Source of the DNA: Catenuloplanes indicus | GTDB taxonomy: Bacteria > Actinomycetota > Actinomycetes > Mycobacteriales > Micromonosporaceae | NCBI RefSeq assembly: GCF_030813715.1 | Contig: NZ_JAUSUZ010000001.1 | Location: 3,534,001-3,598,000, forward strand | Length of the DNA: 64,000 nt | Reading direction: 5' to 3' | Part shown: positions 17,637-26,064 of the stretch, piece by piece | Layout: every line of letters begins with the position of its first letter | How positions within the stretch are numbered: the first letter of the stretch is position 1 | The notes under the pieces: model-generated | Database searches by the model: none | Told to the model about the DNA's origin: nothing | Seen by the model: the letters and a program-made list of their open reading frames with translations, nothing else | Translations under genes and position numbers: made by a program

Positions 17637-17845
17637 TCGTCGGCAACGGAGAGAACACTAGCACGGGCTTACCGCGGTCTTCCAATCGGTTGGCGGGGTG
17701 TGGTCTACGCAACGTGACGGGACGCGGCGGCGATGCGAGGGTGGCGATCGTCGGGCAGGATGGGGCGGGTGTCTCGGCAGGTCAGCGGATCAACCGCCCC
17801 GAGACACGCCCATGGCGGGACAAATATGCATAAAGGACGGGTCGG

Positions 17846-19102
17846 ATGAGGCGTACCGCGTTGGTGGCGGCGCTGGCGATCATGATGCCCCTGGCGCTGG
17901 CGGCGTGTGGGAGTGACGACGAGACGGCGGCGGAGGCCGCGCTGCCGTCTGCCGCGCCTCCGCCGCCGGTCGCGACGTCGAGCGCGCCGGCGGTGCCGCT
18001 GGCACTGGAGATCACGCCGAAGGACAAGGCGAAGAACCAGCCGGCGAGCGTGGAGATCGGGACGGCGGTGGCCGGCGGCACGGTGGAGACGGTGAAGGTC
18101 GTCGACGGCGCCGGCAAGGAGGTCGCGGGCGAGATGCGGGCGGACGGCAGCTCCTGGGTGCCGGCGAAGACGCTGGCGTTCAACGCGTCCTACACCGCGA
18201 CCGTGACCGCGAAGAGCGAGGCCGGTGAGTCGATCACGCGGACCACCAGCTTCTCGACGATGGGCCGGCCCGGCAAGGAGACCGGCACCGGGCTGTACCT
18301 GTTCGACGACCGGAAGTACGGCGTGGCGATGCCGGTGGTGGTCGAGTTCATCCCGGGCGTGCCGGAGAGCCACCGGGCCGCGGTGGAGAAGCGGCTGTTC
18401 GTGGAGACCGACCCGCCGCAGCCGGGCGTGTGGTCCTGGGTGAAGGGCGGCGACCAGGCGTACTACCGGGCGCCGGAGTTCTGGCAGCCGGGCACGAAGC
18501 TGACCGTGCGGATAGGGATCGGCGGGCTGGAGACCGCGCCCGGCACCTACGGCAACGAGGACCGGACCGCGACCGCGGAGATCGGCCGGAAGCTCGAGAT
18601 GCGGGTCGACAACTCCGACAAGCAGATGAAGGTGTACGAGGACGGCAAGCTCACCCGGACGCTGCCGGTGAGCCTCGGCAAGCCGAAGATGCCGTCGGCC
18701 AGCGGCGTGATGGTCGTGATGGAGAAGAAGGAAGCGACCGTCTTCGACACGTACGAGCAGTTCGGCCCGGAGGAGGGCTATCGGGTCGACGTGGAGTTCG
18801 CGCAGCGGCTGACCTGGACCGGCCAGATGATCCACGCGGCGCCCTGGTCGAACGCCTCGCAGGGCCGGGAGAACGTCTCGCACGGCTGCGTCAACGTCTC
18901 CCAGGAGGGCGGTGAGTGGCTGTTCGGCAAGACGCTGATCGGCGATCCGGTCACCGTCACCGGCACCGGCGTGAAGCTGGACGAGGGCAACGGCTGGACC
19001 GCGTGGAACGTCAGCTGGGAGCAGTTCATCAAGGGCTCCGCACTGCCGATTCCGGACAATCTGCGGAACGTCACACCGTCGCCCACGAACAGTCCGTCGT
19101 AA
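17846..19102 (+). CDS. L,D-transpeptidase lipoprotein (YkuD domain)
   Basis: 418 residues. Signal peptide with lipobox LAAC (Cys21). Two Ig-like domains follow (about 48-145 and 150-250), then a YkuD catalytic domain with the HAAPW and SHGCVN motif; catalytic Cys is 348. Layout matches LdtMt2-type enzymes that form 3-3 peptidoglycan cross-links at the outer membrane face. Paralogue of the next gene (same MIHAAPWSNASQGRENVSHG-type core). Upstream 209 nt after the tRNA hold no other gene. Confidence 0.92.
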   Translation: MRRTALVAALAIMMPLALAACGSDDETAAEAALPSAAPPPPVATSSAPAVPLALEITPKDKAKNQPASVEIGTAVAGGTVETVKVVDGAGKEVAGEMRADGSSWVPAKTLAFNASYTATVTAKSEAGESITRTTSFSTMGRPGKETGTGLYLFDDRKYGVAMPVVVEFIPGVPESHRAAVEKRLFVETDPPQPGVWSWVKGGDQAYYRAPEFWQPGTKLTVRIGIGGLETAPGTYGNEDRTATAEIGRKLEMRVDNSDKQMKVYEDGKLTRTLPVSLGKPKMPSASGVMVVMEKKEATVFDTYEQFGPEEGYRVDVEFAQRLTWTGQMIHAAPWSNASQGRENVSHGCVNVSQEGGEWLFGKTLIGDPVTVTGTGVKLDEGNGWTAWNVSWEQFIKGSALPIPDNLRNVTPSPTNSPS

Positions 19103-19381
19103 GTCTCGGCGAGGCGACCAGCGACCATGACATTGAGTAACTGGTCGCCTCACCATTAAGTTGCGGTTACGACGATCGGTTCGTCCTTTCGGCTCTGTGT
19201 GATCATGTCGCCTGCGGGTACCGTTACGGGCCTGGCGGGCAGTGCGACCGTGCACTCCAGCCACCCGAAGGGTCCGGGTGCCTTCACGCGTCTCCTCTGC
19301 GCGGGGTGCAACCAGGGCCCGTCGTTCCACGTGTTCAGTGCGGCAGGTGGAGTCGGGATCGAGACCTGGGGTTAGGGGAAA

Positions 19382-20632
19382 ATGCACGCTACCCGTTCCG
19401 AGCGGGCACCGTGGGGTGTGCCCGGCTCACGCATACGCCGGCGCGCTTTCGGCGCGCTCGTTCTCGCCGGAGTGATCGGCTTCGGCAGTGCCTGCAGCGG
19501 TGGTGACTCGTCGCCCACCTGGCAGAGCAATGACGCCGGCGCCTCCGCGGGCCCGGCCGCCACCACGGAGAGCCCGGCACCGATCGGCGCGACGCTCAAG
19601 TCGCCGGCCGAGGGCAGCAAGAACGCACCGATCACCACGGACATCTCGTTCGACCTGGTCAACGCGGTCTCCGGCGCGGTCGTGGTGAAGAACGCGAAGG
19701 GCGAGCCGGTCCCGGGCAAGCTGTCCGAGGACGGCAAGACCTGGGCGCCGGACAAGAAGCTGTCGTACGGCACGACGTACACCATCGAATACACCGGCAC
19801 CGACGCGTCCGGCCGGACCGGGTCGACGACCGGCACGTTCACCACCATGGGCGAGCCGAAGAACACGGTTCGCACGGTCAGCTTCATGGGCGAGGGCGCG
19901 ACGGTCGGCGTGGGCATGCCGCTGATGCTGTCGTTCAGCCGGGAGATCCCGGAGGAGTACCGCGCCGAGGTGGAGAAGCACCTCACGGTCGTCTCCGACC
20001 CGCCGCAGGAGGGCACCTGGGGCTGGCTGAGCGCCGACTCCATCCAGTTCCGCCCGGCGGAGTACTGGAAGGCCGGCACGAAGATCACCTACGGTGTCGA
20101 CCACGCCGGCGTGGAGATGGGCAAGGGCTGGTACGGCAAGACCGACTACGAGGTCAACGTCACGATCGGCTCCCAGTTCATCATGGAGGTCGACAACAAG
20201 ACCAAGCACATGACGGTGATCAAGGACGGCAAGAAGGTCAAGGACATCCCGGTCAGCCTCGGCCAGCCGAAGTTCCCCTCGGTCAGCGGCACCATGCTGA
20301 TCATGGAGAAGCTCCGTAAGACGACCTTCGACACGTACGGCCAGTTCAGCGACGAGGACGCGTACCGCGTCGACGTCGAGTACGCCCAGCGCGTCACCTG
20401 GGGCGGCCAGTTCATCCACGCCGCGCCCTGGTCCAACGCGTCGCAGGGCCGGGAGAACGTCTCGCACGGCTGTGTCAACGTCTCCCAGGAAGCCGGCAAG
20501 TGGCTGTTCGAGCAGACCAAGCTCGGCGACCCACTGATCGTCAAGAACACCGGCGTCCCGTTGGTCAACGGCGACGGCTGGACCGTCTGGAACATGAGCT
20601 ACGACGACTTCAAGGGCCTCAGCGCGCTCTGA
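19382..20632 (+). CDS. L,D-transpeptidase lipoprotein, second paralogue
   Basis: 416 residues. A long positively charged N region precedes the hydrophobic core and a lipobox-like GSAC (Cys38). Same Ig-Ig-YkuD layout as the upstream gene; catalytic Cys is 364 in SHGCVN, with FIHAAPWSN upstream. The 279-nt gap between the paralogues suggests separate promoters; nothing else is seen in the gap. Ends 10 nt before a strong terminator. Tandem duplication is inferred from collinear similarity along the full length. Confidence 0.92.
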   Translation: MHATRSERAPWGVPGSRIRRRAFGALVLAGVIGFGSACSGGDSSPTWQSNDAGASAGPAATTESPAPIGATLKSPAEGSKNAPITTDISFDLVNAVSGAVVVKNAKGEPVPGKLSEDGKTWAPDKKLSYGTTYTIEYTGTDASGRTGSTTGTFTTMGEPKNTVRTVSFMGEGATVGVGMPLMLSFSREIPEEYRAEVEKHLTVVSDPPQEGTWGWLSADSIQFRPAEYWKAGTKITYGVDHAGVEMGKGWYGKTDYEVNVTIGSQFIMEVDNKTKHMTVIKDGKKVKDIPVSLGQPKFPSVSGTMLIMEKLRKTTFDTYGQFSDEDAYRVDVEYAQRVTWGGQFIHAAPWSNASQGRENVSHGCVNVSQEAGKWLFEQTKLGDPLIVKNTGVPLVNGDGWTVWNMSYDDFKGLSAL

Positions 20633-20642
20633 TCCGTCGAGG

Positions 20643-20672
20643 GGCCCCGCCGCGCATCCGCGGCGGGGCCTT
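20643..20672 (+). terminator. Intrinsic terminator after the L,D-transpeptidase
   Basis: Perfect 12-bp stem GGCCCCGCCGCG with a 4-nt loop, followed by TTCT. Confidence 0.8.
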
Positions 20673-20685
20673 CTCACATCCCGGC

Positions 20686-20735
20686 ATACCCGCTCCTGGG
20701 GAGCAGGGTTCCGCCTGCTCCCGCGGGCTACGGTC
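20686..20735 (-). repeat. Diverged copy of the interspersed repeat
   Basis: On the minus strand GCCCGCGGGAGCAGGCGGA is followed by AGGAGCGGGTATGCC, resembling copy B. Weaker than the other copies. Confidence 0.4.
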
Positions 20736-20833
20736 GTCGCCGGCGCTCCCCCCGCACGATCCGTGGCCGCACGGACCAAACCGATTGGAGCCGCGCCGGG
20801 AGGCCGTGCTAACGTTCCCTCCGTTGCCGACGA

Positions 20834-20906
20834 GCGCCGCTAGCTCAACTGGCAGAGCAGCGGACTCTTAATCCGCGGGTTGTAGGTTCAAGTCCTACGC
20901 GGCGCA
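20834..20906 (+). tRNA. tRNA-Lys (anticodon CTT), copy 2
   Basis: Identical in all 73 nt to the minus-strand copy at 17564-17636. The 56 nt upstream align without gaps to the other copy (ATTGGA ... GTGCTA ... CCGTTGCCGACGA), so promoter and gene were duplicated together in inverted orientation. Downstream sequences differ. Confidence 0.97.
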
Positions 20907-20915
20907 CATAAACGA

Positions 20916-20943
20916 AAGGCCCCGACCGTCCGGTCGGGGCCTT
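20916..20943. terminator. Bidirectional terminator
   Basis: AAGGCCCCGACCG/CGGTCGGGGCCTT with a 2-nt loop. It ends the tRNA on the plus strand and the DUF1996 gene on the minus strand. Confidence 0.85.
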
Positions 20944-20958
20944 CTCCGTTCCCGGGGG

Positions 20959-22161
20959 CTACTTCAGGTAGCCGTAGTTGTCGCAGGTGCGGCGCTGCTC
21001 GACGCAGTTCTTCGTGCGCTTGTTCATGGTGTCGACGTCCCACATCACGAACGCGTCGCCGTGCATGGAGGAGGAACTGCGGACGTCCTTGTCGGAGGCG
21101 AGGTAGTAGCCGGCCTGGCTGCCCTGGACGCCGTACTGGATGTCGAACGTGATCGCGGGGATCTTCACCGGGTGGCTGGCCGGGCAGGCGTTGTCCCAGC
21201 CGTACGCGACGTGGTCCTTGTGGTTCGGGCTGTCCAGGTGCTTGCCGTCCCAGCAGTCCGGGAACTGCAGGATGAAGTGCAGGTAGGCCTGCTTCTCACA
21301 GATCGGCCAGTTGCCGTTGGTGCTGCGCGCCACGCCGTCCGCGTCGTGACCTGGCTCCCAGTAGGCGCAGTAGAACTGGCCGGTGGCGCCGCGCGGCGTC
21401 GGCACCTTCTTCTTCGCGTCCCCGGCGATCATGCGCAGGCCGTTCGGCATCGGCAGCTGGCCGGCCGAGTCGTTCATCAGCGACCGGTAGTAGACCCGGA
21501 ACCCGGTCGGTTCGGCCGCCTTGTTCGTCCCGGCGTCGTAGAGCGTCGGCACCCAGTACGACGAGTGGTCCTGCTTCGGCTCGCACGTGGTCGCGGTGAA
21601 CCGCACCAGATCATCCGCGACGGTCCCGGCGTCGACGCCCTCGTTGCCGAAGAACGAGTGCATGTGCGACGCACCGGGCAGCCCCGGCGCGACGATCGGG
21701 TCGTCCGGCAGCGAGTGGCTGTACTCGCAGTCGGCCCGGAACTCCGCCAGGTTGCCGACGCTGGCCGGCGCGGGCTCGTACGACAGCTTCTCGTACGCGG
21801 CGACCTGTGCCTTCCACGCCGCCTGATCCACCGCGATCCAGCCGGTCTTCGGCACCACCGGCTCCGGCGCGGCCGCCGCCGCCTTCGACGGCGACGCCGC
21901 GGACGGCGACACGGACGCCGAGGCGGATGCGGACACGGACGGCGACGCGCTCGCCGGCCCGGACGGGCCGGCCACGGCCGACGGCGGCACCGCGACCGCC
22001 GCACCCGCCGGGTCCGGCTCCGCCGCCGCGTCCGCGAGGGACACGGCCGCGGCCGCGACCGCGATCACGACGACGGCCACCCCGGCACCACCGGCGGCCA
22101 GATTCCGCTTGTTCACGGCGAGTCGCCGCAGGAAGCCGGCACGCGGCGCAAGATCAGACAC
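20959..22161 (-). CDS. Secreted DUF1996 protein
   Basis: 400 residues. Short basic N terminus, one membrane/signal segment at about 20-44, a Pro/Ala/Ser linker to about 100, then a DUF1996 domain with SHMHSFFGN, DGKHLDSPNHKDHVAY, HPVKIPAITFDIQY and SSMHGDAF. DUF1996 is common in fungi and actinobacteria and often fused to carbohydrate-binding modules; its conserved His residues suggest metal or glycan binding. No enzymatic activity is established. Convergent with tRNA-Lys. Confidence 0.85.
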   Translation of the reverse strand: MSDLAPRAGFLRRLAVNKRNLAAGGAGVAVVVIAVAAAAVSLADAAAEPDPAGAAVAVPPSAVAGPSGPASASPSVSASASASVSPSAASPSKAAAAAPEPVVPKTGWIAVDQAAWKAQVAAYEKLSYEPAPASVGNLAEFRADCEYSHSLPDDPIVAPGLPGASHMHSFFGNEGVDAGTVADDLVRFTATTCEPKQDHSSYWVPTLYDAGTNKAAEPTGFRVYYRSLMNDSAGQLPMPNGLRMIAGDAKKKVPTPRGATGQFYCAYWEPGHDADGVARSTNGNWPICEKQAYLHFILQFPDCWDGKHLDSPNHKDHVAYGWDNACPASHPVKIPAITFDIQYGVQGSQAGYYLASDKDVRSSSSMHGDAFVMWDVDTMNKRTKNCVEQRRTCDNYGYLK

Positions 22162-22257
22162 GGATCACTCCCACCGAAGGACAGGACGAGCTGCCGCGGA
22201 TGGTAGGCGCTCCCGGCCCGTACCCGTTAGGCCTTTGGACCCAGAACCACCCGGGCA

Positions 22258-22292
22258 AAGAAAACGAGGCCGGTCCGGAAGGACCAGCCTCG
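22258..22292 (-). terminator. Terminator of tRNA-His
   Basis: Stem GAGGCTGGTCC/GGACCGGCCTC with a 4-nt loop, followed on the minus strand by GTTTTCTTT; starts 9 nt after the tRNA. Confidence 0.85.
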
Positions 22293-22300
22293 ATTCATGG

Positions 22301-22373
22301 GGTGATCGACGGGACTCGAACCCGCGACCCCCGGGACCACAACCCGGTGCTCTACCAGCTGAGCTACGACCAC
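22301..22373 (-). tRNA. tRNA-His (anticodon GTG)
   Basis: Acceptor GTGGTCG/CGATCAC with discriminator C, anticodon loop TTGTGGT, T arm GCGGGTTCGAGTCCCGT. The base before the 5' end (22374, minus-strand G) can supply the extra G-1 required by tRNA-His. Confidence 0.96.
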
Positions 22374-22460
22374 CATGCGTCTCCACCCGGACCGACCGGC
22401 CCGTGTGGGGTGCTGACCAATGATAGCCATACCCCTCCGGGGGCGGTCGAGCGGGTTACC

Positions 22461-23051
22461 TCAAAGCTGTGCGGCGATGGCCTTGGCGGTCTCGACGTCC
22501 GGGCCGGGGGCCGGGACGAAGATGGCGCGGCGGTAATACTCCAGCTCGCGGATGCTCTCCCGGATGTCGGCGAGCGCGCGGTGGGACAGGCCCTTGGCGG
22601 GCTGACCGAAGTACGTACGCGGGAACCAGCGGCGGGCCAGTTCCTTGATCGAGGAGACGTCGATCATGCGGTAGTGCAGGTGGGCGTCGAGGCGGCGCAT
22701 GTCGCGGGCGAGGAAGCCGCGGTCGGTCGCGATCGAGTTGCCGCACAGCGGCGCGGAGCGCGGATCCGGCACGAACTGGGTGACGTAGTCCATGATCATG
22801 TCTTCGGCCTCGGCCATCGTGACCGTGGAGGCGCGGACCTCCTCGGTGAGGCCGGACTTCGCGTGCATGTCGCGGACCACGTCCGGCATGCTCGCCAGCG
22901 CGGCGTCGTCGGCGTGGATCACCACGTCGACGCCCTCGCCGAGCACCTGAAGGTTGGGGTCGGTCACCAGGGCCGCTACCTCGATCAGGGCGTCCTTGCC
23001 CAGATCCAGCCCGGTCATCTCGCAGTCCACCCACACCAGAAGATCAGCCAC
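22461..23051 (-). CDS. orn: Oligoribonuclease
   Basis: 196 residues, full length. DEDDh exonuclease: [10 protein letters not shown] (D9, E11), then [13 protein letters not shown] and the [11 protein letters not shown] exo III segment with His and Asp. Degrades 2-5 nt RNAs, including pGpG from cyclic-di-GMP turnover. This links functionally, though not genetically, to the GGDEF protein at 4.4 kb. It lies in the usual actinobacterial place next to tRNA-His. Confidence 0.96.
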   Translation of the reverse strand: MADLLVWVDCEMTGLDLGKDALIEVAALVTDPNLQVLGEGVDVVIHADDAALASMPDVVRDMHAKSGLTEEVRASTVTMAEAEDMIMDYVTQFVPDPRSAPLCGNSIATDRGFLARDMRRLDAHLHYRMIDVSSIKELARRWFPRTYFGQPAKGLSHRALADIRESIRELEYYRRAIFVPAPGPDVETAKAIAAQL

Positions 23052-23228
23052 GACGACAGCCTACGCGCAGCACTGCGTCACCGGCGCAGCGTGAGGCAGA
23101 GATTCCGGCTTCCCGCACGGCGCACGCGCTATAGCAGATCACCGTCTAGATGGACAGATCTGGTCGGATACCGCCTAAATCACTAAACTGTCTCTTATCC
23201 CCGCAATACCGCACCGTTCCCCCGGTGA

Positions 23229-23258
23229 AGCGGCCCTCCACCCCCGTGGAGGGCCGCT
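23229..23258. terminator. Hairpin between orn and the repeat-rich membrane protein
   Basis: 13-bp stem AGCGGCCCTCCAC with a 4-nt loop. Lies just after the stop of the minus-strand gene at 23271; no clear U-tract. Confidence 0.6.
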
Positions 23259-23270
23259 CGACGTGCCGGC

Positions 23271-25175
23271 CTAGCGCGCCGGACGCACCTCGTCGTCGGC
23301 CGCCTTCCGGCGTCGCCCGGCCCGCGGAGCGGGAGCCGCAAGATCAAGGGCACCATCCACCGGTACGGCCGACGCCTCCCCGGGTCCGGCCACCGATCCC
23401 CCCGCCGCTCCACCGTCACGATCCGCGGCCGGCCGGGCCGCCGGCGCACCGCCGCTCCCCCGCCGGCCCGCACCCGCGTCCCCGTCGGCCGCCACCGGCT
23501 CCACGACCTTGGCCGGCACCTTCCGCCGCGGCTGCCGCTTGACCGGCGCACCGTCCACCGGCGCACCGTCCACCGGCGCCACATCCACCGGCGCCACATC
23601 CACTGGTGCCGAACCCGCCGGTGCCGCGGACCGGACCAACGCCGAACCGGCGTTGGTGGCGCGCTTGGCGGGCGTCTTCCCGGCCGACGCAGCCGGCGCC
23701 TTCGCCATATTCGCCGCCGACGCCTTCGCGCCACCCGGGTTCCGTGCCTTCCCGGTCTCCGCGGCCGATGCCTTCGCTCGTTTCCGCGGCGCGGCGACGA
23801 TCTCCGCGGTGTCGGGCTCATCGGGTCCGGCAGCCGCGGTACCCTCAACCGCCGTGGCCGGTCCCGGAACGGCGGCCGGTCCCCCGGCCGGCACCGGCGC
23901 GGCAGCCGGCATCGTGGTCGCGGGCCCGGCCGATGCCCCGCCCGAAGCAGCGTCGACCGCGGTCACCACGGATCGTCCGCGCACATCGGGGCAGGGAACG
24001 CCGGCCCGGATCGGCGGTTTGGTGTCCCCGGCCGGGTCCCGGGTCAACGGCGGCCAGGTCAACTGCGGCGTGACCGGCGGCCGCGCCGCGGGCCGGGCTT
24101 TCGTTCCCGCCATGGCACCGGCGCCGCCCTCTTCGGTCGCCCCCGCGCGCGCCGCATGAGTCACGACCGCTGCCGGCGCGGCCGGCCCCACTCCGCGTTC
24201 CGGCCGCGACGCGTCCGCTAGCGTGGCCGGCCGCACGTCAGCCGAACCCTCTCCGGCTCCCGTGTCAGCCGGCGCACCCGCGGACCCCGCGTCAGCCGGC
24301 GCATCCCCGGACCGCACGTCAGCCAGCGCACCCGCGGACCCCGCGTCAGCCGACGCACTCGCGGACCGCGCGTCAGCCGACCGGTCCGCGCGGCGGCGGG
24401 GCCGGCTGGTGATGCGGGTGACCAGCCGGTCGTCGTCGTTGGCCGCGTGGATGACCGAGGCGTGTGCGCCGAGCCGGGCCGCGACGTCCGGCAGCCGGTC
24501 CGGTTCGACGACGTAGACCAGTTCGCGGGGCCGGGACGGCCAGACGAGCGCGATCATCCCGCCGATGATCAGCAGCAGGCCGCCGCCGAGGCCGCCCCAC
24601 GTCACGGCCATGAGCCAGGTGGGGCGGAGTTCCGCGGTGATCGCGACCGTACCGGCGGGCCGGCCGTTCGGGGTCATGACGACCAGCGCCAGGTCGCGGT
24701 TGCGGATCTCGCCGGCGGTCCAGGTCAGGCCGCCGATGCCGGAGCGGGTCCAGAAGTCCTGGCGGGCCGGGTCCGCGACCGGGGTGCGGGAGCCGGCGAT
24801 CGTGCCGGCCCGGACCGGCAGCGGGCCGCGGGTGAGCGCGATCTGCTCCACCCGGGTGTGGCGGGCGGACCGCAGGTAGGTGGTGACCTCGGCGGCCGGT
24901 GCCAGGCCGACGAACGCGGGGCCCTCGTCGGTCGCGGCGGCGATCCGGATCCGGGTGTCGCCGGCCCGGGCGAAGGCGGCGTCGCGCCGGAGCAGGCCGT
25001 CGAGGTCCGCGACGAGCAGTGCCTGGCCGGGTACGTCGACCGGCTCGAGGTCGGCCCGGAACGCGCCGTCGGCGTCCCGGTGCTGGCCCACCGTCCACAG
25101 CCCGCCGGCGGTGAGCAGGAGCGGCAGTCCCGCGGTGAGCAGCAGTGTCCCGACGATCAGACGGATGATGCGCAT
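23271..25175 (-). CDS. Membrane protein with a long disordered, repeat-rich C-terminal tail
   Basis: 634 residues from the ATG at 25175 (GGGGGAA 5 nt upstream); longer in-frame extensions lack a ribosome site. First 205 residues: N-terminal membrane segment, extracytoplasmic domain of about 150 residues, second membrane segment near 185-205 (GGGLLLIIGGMIALVW). The remaining 430 residues are low-complexity Ala/Gly/Pro/Lys-rich and contain repeated units such as SADAGSAG/APADAGSAG and APVDVAPVDVAPVDGAPVDG. The tail is probably cytoplasmic and unstructured. The N-terminal part resembles uncharacterised actinobacterial membrane proteins; function unknown. Confidence 0.7.
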   Translation of the reverse strand: MRIIRLIVGTLLLTAGLPLLLTAGGLWTVGQHRDADGAFRADLEPVDVPGQALLVADLDGLLRRDAAFARAGDTRIRIAAATDEGPAFVGLAPAAEVTTYLRSARHTRVEQIALTRGPLPVRAGTIAGSRTPVADPARQDFWTRSGIGGLTWTAGEIRNRDLALVVMTPNGRPAGTVAITAELRPTWLMAVTWGGLGGGLLLIIGGMIALVWPSRPRELVYVVEPDRLPDVAARLGAHASVIHAANDDDRLVTRITSRPRRRADRSADARSASASADAGSAGALADVRSGDAPADAGSAGAPADTGAGEGSADVRPATLADASRPERGVGPAAPAAVVTHAARAGATEEGGAGAMAGTKARPAARPPVTPQLTWPPLTRDPAGDTKPPIRAGVPCPDVRGRSVVTAVDAASGGASAGPATTMPAAAPVPAGGPAAVPGPATAVEGTAAAGPDEPDTAEIVAAPRKRAKASAAETGKARNPGGAKASAANMAKAPAASAGKTPAKRATNAGSALVRSAAPAGSAPVDVAPVDVAPVDGAPVDGAPVKRQPRRKVPAKVVEPVAADGDAGAGRRGSGGAPAARPAADRDGGAAGGSVAGPGEASAVPVDGALDLAAPAPRAGRRRKAADDEVRPAR

Positions 25176-25272
25176 CGGCTTCCCCCTTTGCCCGTTATCG
25201 GACCATACAGAGCGAAACGTCGGAATAAGTCGTATCGACACGGCTCGGATGTCCGGGAAAACCGGGGAAACG

Positions 25273-25307
25273 CGGCGGCCCGGCCCCACCACGGGACCGG
25301 GCCGCCG
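25273..25307 (-). terminator. Terminator of the copper operon
   Basis: 11-bp stem CGGCGGCCCGG/CCGGGCCGCCG enclosing a 13-nt loop that can pair further; 15 nt past the ycnI-like stop. Confidence 0.65.
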
Positions 25308-25321
25308 GACGTACGAGGAGA

Positions 25322-26050
25322 TCAGGCGCTCTTCGCACCCTCCACGGGCGCTGCCGGGCGCGAGCCGCTCCGGGCGAACGCCAGCCCGCCGAGCACCAGC
25401 CCGACCAGGCCGGCGACCAGCCCCGCGATCGCGATGCCCAGTGCCGGCCCGGAGTCCGGCTCCGCGGACGCCACCGGCTCGGCCGCCGGTGCCTCCTCCG
25501 CGGCGGCCGCGGCGGTCAGCGTGAGCACCGGCGCGGGACTCTCCGGCTCCTCGCCGCCCGCGACCGGCTCGTCGATCCAGCGGACGACCTCGCCGTCCGA
25601 GTACGTCTGCAGCGCCTTGAAGACCAGCTGACCGGTCTCCGGCAGCGGGCCGAGCGAGACCGGGAACTCCTGGAACGTGCCGGGTGTGATCCGCGCGTTC
25701 TCGTCCGCGGTCCAGGTGATCTTCTTGACCACCTCGGTGATCTCCGCGCCGTGCGCGGTCACCGGCACCGCGGGCGCGCCCTTCTCGACCGCGACGGTCC
25801 AGCCGGGCACCGGCTTGGTCGACACGGAGCCGATCGGCGCGTTCTCCGGCAGGAAGATCTCCACCTTGACGGTGGACTCGGTGTCGCTCTCGTTCGGCAC
25901 CCGGAAGTCCACCTTGGCGTACCCGCCCTGGGTGGCCTCCCGCGGGTTGACCGTGACGTGCGCGGACGCCGGGCCGGCGAAGGTGAGCACGCCGACGACC
26001 GTGGCGCCGAGGCTGAGCAGTGCCGCGCGGGCGGCGGTACGGGGAGACAT
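25322..26050 (-). CDS. YcnI-like (DUF1775) copper-binding membrane-anchored protein
   Basis: 242 residues. Signal peptide ends at ASA-HVTV, exposing the N-terminal His31 typical of YcnI copper sites. The DUF1775 domain (31-160) contains the conserved WTA segment; an acidic linker and a C-terminal membrane segment (about 200-222) follow, with a short basic tail. Lies 14 nt downstream of the CopC-CopD gene, so the two form an operon for copper handling at the cell surface. Confidence 0.9.
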   Translation of the reverse strand: MSPRTAARAALLSLGATVVGVLTFAGPASAHVTVNPREATQGGYAKVDFRVPNESDTESTVKVEIFLPENAPIGSVSTKPVPGWTVAVEKGAPAVPVTAHGAEITEVVKKITWTADENARITPGTFQEFPVSLGPLPETGQLVFKALQTYSDGEVVRWIDEPVAGGEEPESPAPVLTLTAAAAAEEAPAAEPVASAEPDSGPALGIAIAGLVAGLVGLVLGGLAFARSGSRPAAPVEGAKSA

Positions 26051-26064
26051 GGCTGTCCCTTCAG

